Shown: positions 1-6,959, counted from the stretch's first letter. The stretch: DNA of 25,811 bases from a virus (IMGVR_UViG_3300042691_022889:1-25811); one strand, 5' to 3'. The notes: a model not told the origin generated them from the sequence alone. A program made the numbers and translations.

Positions 1-1
1 T

Positions 2-592
2 TGGAATTCTGGCGTTGAAGCCAACAAGGAAAGTGCTCGTAAGCAGAAGCGCAAGTTGACCTACATCGCAAACGTTCTTGTGATCTCTGACGCAAAGCGT
101 CCGCAAAATGAAGGCAAGGTTTTCCTTTACAAGTTCGGAAAGAAAATTTTCGATAAGGTCAAGGAACAACTTGAGCCACAGTTTGCCGATGAGACACCAA
201 TGAATCCGTTTGATTTCTGGAAGGGTGCAAACTTCAAGATCAAGATTCGCAACGTCGAAGGCTATCGTAACTATGACAAGTCGGAGTTTGAATCTCCTGC
301 TGCATTGTTTAATGGCGACGACGCGCAGATCGAAAAGGTCTGGAAGTCTGCTTATTCTCTGAAAGATTTCCTCAAGCCAGATAACTTCAAGTCTTATGAT
401 GAACTCAAGGCGAAGTTGGACAAGGTGCTTGGGGCAGGTGGTCTTCCAGGTGCTACAGCAAAGCGAATTGATGATGAAGAAGCAAGCGCTCCAGTCATTA
501 GATCTGCTGCTGCAAAGAAAACTGTCACTGCAGAAAGCGTCACTGTCGAAGATGACGACATGGCGTTCTTCGAGAAACTGGCGGCTGAGTAA
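2..592 (+). CDS. 32: ssDNA-binding protein gp32, C-terminal part (5' end outside window)
   Basis: This binds single-stranded DNA cooperatively in phage replication, recombination and repair. The frame is open from base 2 to the TAA at 590-592, giving 196 residues; the true start and the N-terminal zinc-site region lie upstream of the window. The stretch NEGKVFLYKFGKKIFDKV is nearly the same as the T4 gp32 core, and it is followed by the expected WKGANFKIKI strand and an NYDKSEFE segment. The end is a flexible acidic tail (VEDDDMAFFEKLAAE), the part that in T4 contacts partner replication proteins. A TTG at 56 lies inside the conserved fold and is not a credible start. A strong terminator follows 28 bases after the stop, so this is the end of its transcript. 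Confidence 0.93.
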   Translation, partial: WNSGVEANKESARKQKRKLTYIANVLVISDAKRPQNEGKVFLYKFGKKIFDKVKEQLEPQFADETPMNPFDFWKGANFKIKIRNVEGYRNYDKSEFESPAALFNGDDAQIEKVWKSAYSLKDFLKPDNFKSYDELKAKLDKVLGAGGLPGATAKRIDDEEASAPVIRSAAAKKTVTAESVTVEDDDMAFFEKLAAE

Positions 593-620
593 TTTTCTTT
601 AGAAAACCGTAGATGTTTTC

Positions 621-646
621 AGGGGGACTTCGGTCCCCCTTTTTTT
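621..646 (+). terminator. Rho-independent terminator after gp32 (UUCG tetraloop)
   Basis: A perfect 8-bp stem, AGGGGGAC (621-628) paired with GTCCCCCT (633-640), closes on the very stable TTCG loop (629-632) and is followed by a run of T to 646. It ends the gp32 transcript. The stem has no matching A-run on its left side, so it is a one-directional terminator for the plus strand. The T-run overlaps the stop codon (645-647) of the convergent 808-residue gene. Confidence 0.93.
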
Positions 647-3071
647 ATATCAATGAAATGGTTGTAAACGCTGATGGGTGCGAGAAATCTCTTGCCAATG
701 CGCGAGTAAATGAACTATCAGAAGTTCTTGCAGATGCTTTTGACATTTGTGTTGATGGTTGCTGCGGTGGACTAGATGGTCCTTGTTGATTGACAACATT
801 ATTTACCACAGGCGCTGGTGCTGCTTGCATCTGCATTTGATTCGATGCAAGTAACTTGCTTTGTTGTTCCATTTGTGCGCCACTACTACCCATGATAGGC
901 GTAACTGAAGATGCTAATGCTGGTGCATCAGAACCAACTGCTGAGTATGTATCAGTTGATTCTGGTGATGGAGTAGATGGTGCTGGTGCTGCAGCAGATC
1001 CACTTTCTTTCGTCCCTTGTGATGTTGAGGCAGTCATTGCCGCGCCAGTTTGAGGATTAACTTCCTTTCCATTATTCGCAACAACAGCAGGAGTTCCTGG
1101 TTTGTAAGGATTATCTGGAGTTCCACCACGTTTTGCAGTCTCAACTGGCTCAACATGCCATGTTTCTCCGCGAACTGGTCTCGTAAAACCATACTTTGCC
1201 ATCAAGCCGAGCTCGATTGCCTTATTTGCGTCTGGTGAATTAATATCAATCGCCAATCCACTTTCATGTCGACTTCTTCCAGGTGGTGCAGCTTTTGGCG
1301 GACCAAGTTTAGCATATAACGCTGCTTGCTCTTCTGGTGATCTATATCCAGAATTAACTTGAATTTTCTTTCCAGTTTTTTCATAATACTCTTTTGCAAG
1401 ATTAGCAAAACGAGTTTTGAGTTGCTCGTTCAATCCATCTAATTGAACACTTGAATCTTTGAGTCGAACATACTTCTTAAGATCCTGCGATGTTGCATCA
1501 CCACCACCAATGCCGCTCTTTACAGCAGCAATTGCATTTCGCACGCCACTAGTCACAATTGATCTGAATGATGGTTGTTGTGTTGGGATAGATGATGGTG
1601 GTGATGCAGCTGGCGGCGTCATAGATGAAGCAGAAGGAATTGTAGCTGCAGCAACAGGAGCTGCAGCGCTCACTTCACCAGTGCTTTTTGTTGTTTGAAC
1701 TTCTTCACTATAAAGTTCTTTTTCTGCATCATCTAATGCTGAAAATTCTTGCCAAAGTTGATATAGATCATACGCCATCCATATGCTACCAACAACTGTA
1801 ACTGCAGCGCTGATCCAACCCAGAACTGGAATGGTTGCAAGACCACCAGCAAGGGCAAGTCTTGTCCCAACTTTCGCAAATAGTTTTGGTGCTTTTTTCT
1901 TTACAAAGTTCAGAAAAAGATTCCATGCTTTTGACTTAACATTCTTAACAACTTTTGTTTGCGCAACTTTATTCACCGCAACTGCACCAGCGATTGCTCC
2001 ACCCACACCAGCTGCACTTGCTCCAGCTTGAAGTTTTATATCTGTCTTTTGAGCAGTTATTTGATCTTGAATAGCTGATGTTGCTCCAGTATCTCCAGAT
2101 TCTCGAGCTGCAATGGCTTCTTGTTTGAGCATTTCTGGATCATATGATTCTAAATTTTCATCTCGCATAGAATCAATTGCAGAGTATGCAAGATAACCAC
2201 CAGCAGCACCTGCCAGTAATCCACCTAATCCAATTCCACGACCAAATCTACCACGACGTTTACGATTGCCGCCTCTTCTTCCACCTTTTCTGCCTCTCCG
2301 TCCACCCCTTCCACCACCCATACCAAGAAGATCATCTATGCCAAATCCATCCTCACCGCTTTGGATGAGAATTTGATCTAACTTTTCGTGTACATTCTTA
2401 CTTTTTGTTTCCTTACCTAGACTCTTATAAATCGATTCCACTGTCTCAGTAAGTTTGATCATAGGATTTTCATCGGCTTGAATTGCCTTTGTTAAATCCT
2501 CTGTTCTCTTTAATGCAATATCTTTGCTTACAATTTTATTCGTGGCAGATTCTTTAAATCTACCACCACCAGCCATTCTAGAATCGAAAAAATACCCTTC
2601 TTTGACAGAGGGTGCAGATTTTCCTGTAAGTGACTTACGAATCAATCCAACATTTTTTTGTATATCAACAACAGCTTTCTTGAGAGATCTAAATTCTTTT
2701 GACGCTCTCTCAGACTTTTTAGCAGAAACTTTATCTTTCTTTTCGTCTTGTTTCTTATACTTTTCAAAAAACTCTTGTGCCTGTTTTACTTGATTGTCAT
2801 CAGCTTTTGCATATTTCTTAGCAAGTAATTTTCCAGCTTTCTCGCCAACTAAACTGTTTAGAAGTCCACTCATAAAACCAGTGGTTTGTTCAGTAGCCAT
2901 TTGCCACTGCTCTCTAATTTCATTCGTTTTTCTCTCAGATTGAAAGTAACCCATGCCTTCTGTTTCGGCTTTGATTGCACGCTCGAGAGTTTTTGGATCT
3001 GACTTCTTTTTCTGTTGAGCCAGAGCCTCACGGAGTTTTTTTAGATCTTTATCTGAGATGTTACTTTTCAT
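645..3071 (-). CDS. Tape-measure-like tail protein with M15 zinc-peptidase domain
   Basis: This 808-residue protein is probably a virion protein that cuts peptidoglycan. Residues 1-240 are charged and mostly helical. Residues 252-279 are a dense Arg/Gly tract. Hydrophobic segments follow at about 280-297, 347-367 and 404-434, the last strong enough to span a membrane. A Pro/Ala/Ser linker (465-500) leads to an M15 domain at about 535-645. That domain has SGYRS (574-578), the ligands H602 and D609 (in RHESGLAID), and E636 with H639 (in ETWH), so the whole HxxxxxxD...ExxH site is present. The tail from about 645 is low-complexity. It begins in an ATGA overlap with the preceding ORF and lies just after the gp26/51 pair, where tape-measure genes sit in many phages. 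Helices plus hydrophobic segments plus a late peptidase domain fit a tape measure, but this is inference; T4 gp29 itself has no such domain. No clear ribosome site precedes the start, which suggests translational coupling. Confidence 0.72.
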   Translation of the reverse strand: MKSNISDKDLKKLREALAQQKKKSDPKTLERAIKAETEGMGYFQSERKTNEIREQWQMATEQTTGFMSGLLNSLVGEKAGKLLAKKYAKADDNQVKQAQEFFEKYKKQDEKKDKVSAKKSERASKEFRSLKKAVVDIQKNVGLIRKSLTGKSAPSVKEGYFFDSRMAGGGRFKESATNKIVSKDIALKRTEDLTKAIQADENPMIKLTETVESIYKSLGKETKSKNVHEKLDQILIQSGEDGFGIDDLLGMGGGRGGRRGRKGGRRGGNRKRRGRFGRGIGLGGLLAGAAGGYLAYSAIDSMRDENLESYDPEMLKQEAIAARESGDTGATSAIQDQITAQKTDIKLQAGASAAGVGGAIAGAVAVNKVAQTKVVKNVKSKAWNLFLNFVKKKAPKLFAKVGTRLALAGGLATIPVLGWISAAVTVVGSIWMAYDLYQLWQEFSALDDAEKELYSEEVQTTKSTGEVSAAAPVAAATIPSASSMTPPAASPPSSIPTQQPSFRSIVTSGVRNAIAAVKSGIGGGDATSQDLKKYVRLKDSSVQLDGLNEQLKTRFANLAKEYYEKTGKKIQVNSGYRSPEEQAALYAKLGPPKAAPPGRSRHESGLAIDINSPDANKAIELGLMAKYGFTRPVRGETWHVEPVETAKRGGTPDNPYKPGTPAVVANNGKEVNPQTGAAMTASTSQGTKESGSAAAPAPSTPSPESTDTYSAVGSDAPALASSVTPIMGSSGAQMEQQSKLLASNQMQMQAAPAPVVNNVVNQQGPSSPPQQPSTQMSKASARTSDSSFTRALARDFSHPSAFTTISLI

Positions 3072-3313
3072 CTATTTTTTTGTGCTTGCATCAATTTTAT
3101 TTTTTCGTTTTGTTCATTTATATGATTCGTTAACATGCGAACATATATTTGTTTTTCCCACGGAATCAAATTGTCTAATTCTGTCAACGAATATTTGTGA
3201 TGTTGCATCAGAGAAAAATTCGTCGAGTAGTAATTCTTCAATTCATCATAACCAAGCGTCATTCGAAAAAATTTAAGATGCCCTCCAAGACCATATGATT
3301 GATATTTCCGCAT
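3068..3313 (-). CDS. Short ORF in gene 51 position; likely the -1 frameshift extension of gp26
   Basis: The frame is open for 81 codons in the -1 frame relative to gp26 and overlaps its 3' end by 55 bases. It contains SLTELDNLIPWEKQIYVRML, a pattern like the 'ST/SLxE(L/I)xxxxPxE(R/K)xIYxxxL' region of tail-assembly chaperone extensions. Two ATG codons are possible: 3313, or 3262 whose ATG overlaps the gp26 TGA (64 residues). Neither has a Shine-Dalgarno sequence at normal spacing, while gp26 has a good one. Together with the slippery site at 3265-3274 this suggests the segment is made mainly as a gp26 fusion of about 303 residues. Position matches T4 gene 51, whose product is needed for baseplate hub assembly, but I see no clear sequence match to T4 gp51. 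The stop TGA overlaps the next ATG. Confidence 0.65.
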   Translation of the reverse strand: MRKYQSYGLGGHLKFFRMTLGYDELKNYYSTNFSLMQHHKYSLTELDNLIPWEKQIYVRMLTNHINEQNEKIKLMQAQKNR

Positions 3314-3978
3314 TTAGAACATTTTACGTCTTGTTCTAACACTACGGAAGGTGTTGTAGCAAAGAAGTTTTTAATGCTTTTTACTTGCTCTAAAGATAAG
3401 TCATCTAGAAAGGCTAGTAGTTCTTCCTTGCTGACTTGATCTATACTATATTTTTGTTCTGCATCATAGACATACTCTAAGAACTCAGAAATAATCTCGT
3501 ATCCACCGTCAGTAAATTTGTCATCGAGTATTGATTGTGGGAGGTTTAATGATGGATATCGCATACAAACACCAATCTCATTTGTCAATGGAATAATATT
3601 TTTATGGTCATCATTAAATCTGTATTTTACATTCTTCAGTTCAAGATTAAATTCAACAACGTTGCCGCATGAATTCTCATCAACAACATTCGAACATGTA
3701 TAAACTAGTTCTGCAGTTTCACCCACAGAGTTAACACGAAGATGAATAAAGAACATCTCAACGTCGAAGATTGGTAATGACTCGACGTCAATATTATCTA
3801 AGCAACAGTTACCGATAATCTGTTTAATTGTCTTTAAAATATCTTGTACGTCATCGGATTCTTTTGCCATAAGAAGAAGTTTTTCTTCTTTAACAAGAAA
3901 TGGTCTGTATCGCACTTTTTTATCTAATGATTTCAAGTACACTTCATAAATTGGATGTTCAATTTTAGGTAATGCCAT
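3259..3978 (-). CDS. 26: Baseplate hub assembly protein gp26 (T4_baseplate family)
   Basis: In T4, gp26 is required for assembling the baseplate hub. The protein is 239 residues (T4 about 208). The N-terminal pattern LPKIEHPIYEVYLKS, followed by KVRYRPFLVKEEKLLLMA, is typical of this family in T4-like phages. Four cysteines occur as two pairs, C95/C104 (the second followed by Gly-Asn) and C220/C223 (CSKCGN), which could hold one zinc ion; this is inference. The start ATG at 3978 has a good ribosome site, GGAG at 3985-3988, six bases upstream. The C-terminal codons carry an apparent -1 frameshift signal leading into the next ORF. The gene lies between a tail-tube-fold gene and the tape-measure-like gene, a position that suits a tail-assembly chaperone. 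Confidence 0.88.
   Translation of the reverse strand: MALPKIEHPIYEVYLKSLDKKVRYRPFLVKEEKLLLMAKESDDVQDILKTIKQIIGNCCLDNIDVESLPIFDVEMFFIHLRVNSVGETAELVYTCSNVVDENSCGNVVEFNLELKNVKYRFNDDHKNIIPLTNEIGVCMRYPSLNLPQSILDDKFTDGGYEIISEFLEYVYDAEQKYSIDQVSKEELLAFLDDLSLEQVKSIKNFFATTPSVVLEQDVKCSKCGNINHMVLEGILNFFE
3265..3286 (-). promoter_or_regulatory. Putative programmed -1 ribosomal frameshift site
   Basis: On the minus strand the gp26 codons read TTA AAT TTT TTC GAA TGA. This holds two overlapping X XXY YYZ heptamers in the correct phase: A AAT TTT (3274-3268) and T TTT TTC (3271-3265). The purine-rich GGAGGG (3286-3281) lies 6 bases before the first and 9 bases before the second, like the internal Shine-Dalgarno that stimulates -1 slippage in E. 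coli dnaX. A slip at either heptamer enters the 81-codon frame before the gp26 stop and gives the same fusion junction (LNF-FRM). I see no convincing downstream hairpin. Efficiency cannot be judged from sequence. Confidence 0.65.
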
Positions 3979-3998
3979 AATTTACTCCATAGTTTAGT

Positions 3999-4736
3999 TT
4001 ACCAGCTTCCAGTTGCACCGCCACCAGCAAAAGTTCCACCACCGCCCTTGATTGGTTTTGGTTTGACTACTGGTGCAACTATTAGAGGTGGCTGTTGTCG
4101 TCTATTTTCAGTCATTGGTGGCGTAGATCCATTTGGTTCGTTTTTCTGTCCTCTTGGTTGTTCAGAGGCAGGCAATGCTGTATTAAAATTACCTGGTAAC
4201 CAATAATCATACTTAAAGATCACAGGTAAACGATGAATTCCATCGTCTGCCCAATTTAAATTCATTGCACCGATTGAAATCGGAAATGCATTGAATAGTA
4301 TTGCAGAGTAACTTTTATTTGATGTTGCAGTTATTTGTTCGCTTGTCGCTACTCCATCGAACTGGCATATTTCTATCTTTGAAGAAATATACTCATCTTT
4401 GTATCTTGGATTATAGTTATTGATTGGAACAATCGCATTCATCCATCTATCAAATAACTTTTTTTCCCACATATCACCAGCGCAAATAAATGTTAAAGTT
4501 AAATCATTAAATGCTACAGGCGCAGAGGCTACAGGGAGTCCAACTCCATATTGACGATTTTCTACTGTATTGATATTGTATCCAGGAAGTTCAGTCGATT
4601 CACACTGAAAACGAAGTTCATATGTGGCTAGATCTGCGATTCCTGGTGGAGGAGCGATACGAACTTCAAATCTAGAGGTTCTTGCAAAATCGTTGTGCTT
4701 ATTGAAGTGCGATAAAAAATCAGATACTTTGAACAT
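3999..4736 (-). CDS. Tail-tube-fold baseplate protein, probably gp54-like tube initiator
   Basis: This 245-residue protein probably adopts the gp19-type tail-tube fold and starts or continues the tube above the hub. Support is the pattern FEVRIAPPPGI... followed by LRFQCESTELPGY, an FNDLTLTFICAGDMWEKKLFDRWM segment typical of tube proteins, and a last strand pair near FNAFPISIGAMNLNWADDG with FKYDYWLPG, which resembles the T4 gp54 C-terminal region. T4 gp54 is longer (about 320 residues). After about residue 190 the protein is a Pro/Gly/Gln-rich tail with two GGG tracts, not expected in a tube domain. It begins in a TAATG overlap with the upstream gene. It could instead be a variant tube monomer; gp19 itself is not otherwise in this window. 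Confidence 0.6.
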   Translation of the reverse strand: MFKVSDFLSHFNKHNDFARTSRFEVRIAPPPGIADLATYELRFQCESTELPGYNINTVENRQYGVGLPVASAPVAFNDLTLTFICAGDMWEKKLFDRWMNAIVPINNYNPRYKDEYISSKIEICQFDGVATSEQITATSNKSYSAILFNAFPISIGAMNLNWADDGIHRLPVIFKYDYWLPGNFNTALPASEQPRGQKNEPNGSTPPMTENRRQQPPLIVAPVVKPKPIKGGGGTFAGGGATGSW

Positions 4737-5287
4737 TACTTTTTATACACCATCTTTTCCGTAGGTAAAAATACCGCTGTTTCCCAATTATCTGGTTCGA
4801 TATAGATTAATGATGAACGAATATGACTACTCAAATATCTTTTAATACAAGGTTCGATCATCTTATATCTTCGTGATGCAGAAAGTAGGCTGTATGACAA
4901 GTTTAATCGAGTGGTATCGTCGTATTTATCGTTGTTCGCGAAATCATATAGTCTATTGAGGAGAGCCAGACGATTATATGGATCGAGATAGTGCAAATTG
5001 AGACCCAAAAATCCGTCATCATACATCTCTATTGGGATAACAAGTGGAAACTTATCCCACACAGGAAGAATATCTTTAAATTTCGGATCGTAATGGTAGA
5101 AGTACATTCTACCGATAAATGCTTTTGGCGAAATTCTCTTTGCATCGTTCAATACATTTGAGCGATTGGCTGGCATTTTAAGGCTCGATATCTTTCCTCT
5201 AAGCCAGTCTTGAGCTGCAGTTGTTCGTGGTTTGATACCAGATTTTGCCAGATCTGCATTGACTTTATCAAGTAGAGAGTTTGCCAT
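4736..5287 (-). CDS. Conserved T4-like morphogenesis protein of unknown role (possibly gp2-like)
   Basis: A 183-residue soluble protein without signal peptide or membrane segment. The first 45 residues are basic and helical. From about 52 comes a compact domain with FIGRMYFYHYDPKFKDILP, then WDKFPLVIPIEMYDDGFLGL and a Leu/Tyr-rich helix. I recognise this pattern as recurring beside gp4 in T4-like phages but cannot name it firmly. Its neighbour gp4 acts in head completion, and in T4 gene 2 (DNA end protector) adjoins gene 4, so a gp2-type role is possible. The order is reversed compared with T4 and I cannot align it to T4 gp2. The gene starts at an ATG overlapping the gp4 stop (TAATG) and ends in a TAATG overlap with the next gene, so the three are translationally linked. 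Confidence 0.55.
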   Translation of the reverse strand: MANSLLDKVNADLAKSGIKPRTTAAQDWLRGKISSLKMPANRSNVLNDAKRISPKAFIGRMYFYHYDPKFKDILPVWDKFPLVIPIEMYDDGFLGLNLHYLDPYNRLALLNRLYDFANNDKYDDTTRLNLSYSLLSASRRYKMIEPCIKRYLSSHIRSSLIYIEPDNWETAVFLPTEKMVYKK

Positions 5288-5721
5288 TAAATACCTAGAT
5301 CATCTTCTGTGATTACTTTAAACATCCATCCTCGAGACTTACAATATTCGAGCGCAGCATTCCATTTCGCCTCATTTACACCCCAAGTCATAACTTCAGT
5401 TATGTACCTTCGTGTAATTTTGCTTCGCTTTTCTGGAGGTTTCGCCTGACTTTTCGGCTTAACTTCTAGAATCATCGATTCGGCGATCCCACTTCTGTTT
5501 CTAACCTTCACAAAGAAGTCGGGAAAGTATCGATGCCATCTACTATCCACAGGCGATAAATATGGAATTACTATTTCTTCGTTTGACCATTCAATCACAT
5601 TTGGATTCGAATCCAGGTGCACCATTACTCGGCGTTCCCACAAACTACGATACCAAACGTTCGTGGGGTCACCTAAATATTTATTGATATTTTTCGGACT
5701 GAATTTACCGCTGTAAGCCAT
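5287..5721 (-). CDS. 4: Head completion protein gp4 (TnsA/PD-(D/E)XK nuclease fold)
   Basis: In T4, gp4 (also called gp50/gp65) is needed to finish filled heads so that tails can join. The 144 residues (T4 150) begin MAYSGKFSPKNINKYLGDP, the conserved family start, followed by YRSLWERR. The nuclease-like signature is complete: E29, then P67-D68 (YFPDFF), and E86-V87-K88 (LEVKP). I chose ATG 5721 over the longer GTG 5790 because homologous residues begin exactly at 5721 and the extension would overlap the divergent gp48 gene. No Shine-Dalgarno precedes this ATG, and a perfect TATAAATA lies at 5727-5734, so the mRNA may be leaderless. It is the first gene of the left-going operon. Confidence 0.92.
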   Translation of the reverse strand: MAYSGKFSPKNINKYLGDPTNVWYRSLWERRVMVHLDSNPNVIEWSNEEIVIPYLSPVDSRWHRYFPDFFVKVRNRSGIAESMILEVKPKSQAKPPEKRSKITRRYITEVMTWGVNEAKWNAALEYCKSRGWMFKVITEDDLGI

Positions 5722-5726
5722 AAAAA

Positions 5727-5734
5727 TATTTATA
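5727..5734 (-). promoter_or_regulatory. T4-type late promoter TATAAATA in front of gp4
   Basis: The exact T4 late promoter motif TATAAATA reads on the minus strand from 5734 to 5727. It is followed by TTTTT and then the gp4 ATG. In T4 this octamer covers about -13 to -6, so the predicted start is the A of the ATG itself (5721). I found no other exact copy on either strand of the window while reading, and this one lies in the only divergent gene gap, so chance is unlikely. Confidence 0.65.
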
Positions 5735-5737
5735 GGA
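5734..5737 (+). promoter_or_regulatory. Ribosome binding site of gp48
   Basis: AGGA lies seven bases before the ATG at 5745 and fixes the start of gp48. It shares base 5734 with the minus-strand late promoter. A poorer octamer, CATAAAAA (5719-5726, 6 of 8 matches to TATAAATA), precedes it and could be the plus-strand promoter, which is speculative. Confidence 0.6.
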
Positions 5738-5744
5738 ACTCTCG

Positions 5745-6959
5745 ATGGCAAATCAACAGGCTTCTCCGACCGATGGAAAGCGTAACGCACAACCTGTCAT
5801 AACGAATGCACCAACTGGTCCGCAGCGATCTTTAGTCCAGGACCCATTCAGTTTTGCACAATATAGATTTCCATTAAATCTGGGAGAAAATCCAAGAAAT
5901 CTACACTATATTAAATTTACTCCATGCATTCAAGAGAAGTCTAGTTATCAAGTTAAGACGACTGGATTAAGTCAAGCAGATAAGAGCAGAGCTGCTGGTG
6001 CGAGTGGATTGGCTGGGAAAACAGACCCATTTGGAGCTGTTACTGGCACTGCAGTTTCAGGTATACTTGGATCAATAGGTGCAGCAGAAGCATTGATTGA
6101 TAATGCAGGAAGTGCAATCCAAGCGGCTTTAGGTAACAAGACTGCTCAAGGAGAAATTCTTGGCGAAACAATTAAAGGTGGTGCTGGTGGGCTTATAGCA
6201 GGTGCAATCGTAACTGCAATTGACTTGAGCCGAAAGACTCGAAGAGCTGCATCATCTATCTGCCTTTATATGCCCGATACTGTTACTAATCAATTGGTAA
6301 ACGATTATGATGCAGTGAGTTTAACTGCGGCGTTGGGTAGAGCAGGGCTTGCTGCACAGGGTGTCAATGCAGTTGGAACATCAGTATTAGAGAGCGTCAC
6401 AAATAAATTGCAAGGATCAAACCCATCATTTGGATTAGGTGGTGGTGGGACTTCAGGAACTGGCGCGGGGTTTGGTGCTGAAATCGGTGGAGCAATTGCA
6501 GAAAAGACAGGTCAATTTGGCGCTGGCATCACTGATGTTCTTTTGTTTTCTGCAGGATTAGCGCAAAACCCTCAAGTTGAGTTGTTGTTTAAAAATATCC
6601 AAAATCGAGAGTTCTTATTTGACTTTAAGTTTGCCCCAAGAAATGCAAAAGAAGCGGCAGTGATTCGAAATATCATTAAAGAATTTCGCTTTCATGCAGC
6701 ACCAGAAATCCCAAATAATGCTTCTGGACGATATTTTATTCCACCATCAGAATTTGACATTGAATTCATGATTGGGAAACTACCAAATAATAATCTACCA
6801 AAAATTTCAACTTGTGTATTACAAGGCATTGACGTGAATTATGGTAGTGCAGGGCAATGGACTGCATTTCAAGATGGTATGCCAGTAGAGATAAGTATGC
6901 AGCTTCGATTTAAGGAAGTTGAAATCATGCATAAGAAACTCATCAAGGATGGGTACTAA
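5745..6959 (+). CDS. 48: Baseplate tail-tube cap protein gp48
   Basis: gp48 sits on top of the hub and carries the tail-tube initiator. The protein has 404 residues (T4 364). The N-terminal part has FAQYRFPLNLGENPRNLHYI and a short beta stretch. Residues about 80-170 are Gly/Ala-rich with hydrophobic helices (for example GGAGGLIAGAIVTAI), followed by SSICLYMPDTVT. The C-terminal part from about 270 is the conserved tube-like domain: NPQVELLFKNIQNREFLFDF, KFAPRNAKEAAVIRNIIKEF, and a terminal segment with GMPVEISMQLRFKEVE. This whole order is typical of gp48 in T4-like phages of cyanobacteria and related groups. It leads the right-going operon, and its TAA overlaps the gp53 ATG. Confidence 0.85.
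   Translation: MANQQASPTDGKRNAQPVITNAPTGPQRSLVQDPFSFAQYRFPLNLGENPRNLHYIKFTPCIQEKSSYQVKTTGLSQADKSRAAGASGLAGKTDPFGAVTGTAVSGILGSIGAAEALIDNAGSAIQAALGNKTAQGEILGETIKGGAGGLIAGAIVTAIDLSRKTRRAASSICLYMPDTVTNQLVNDYDAVSLTAALGRAGLAAQGVNAVGTSVLESVTNKLQGSNPSFGLGGGGTSGTGAGFGAEIGGAIAEKTGQFGAGITDVLLFSAGLAQNPQVELLFKNIQNREFLFDFKFAPRNAKEAAVIRNIIKEFRFHAAPEIPNNASGRYFIPPSEFDIEFMIGKLPNNNLPKISTCVLQGIDVNYGSAGQWTAFQDGMPVEISMQLRFKEVEIMHKKLIKDGY

Noticed and set aside
56-592. TTG at 56 as the start of a complete 178-residue protein
   Set aside because: The frame is open to base 2 and the conserved gp32 fold is already under way at 56; it is an internal codon of a gene cut by the window edge.
2415-2440. Near-matches to the late promoter such as TATAAATC (also near 8025 and 17120)
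   Set aside because: They have 7 of 8 bases, lie inside genes without a start codon nearby, and are expected by chance in AT-rich DNA.
5722-5790. GTG 5790 as the start of gp4
   Set aside because: It adds 23 residues before the conserved MAYSGKF start, has no ribosome site and would overlap the gp48 coding sequence.
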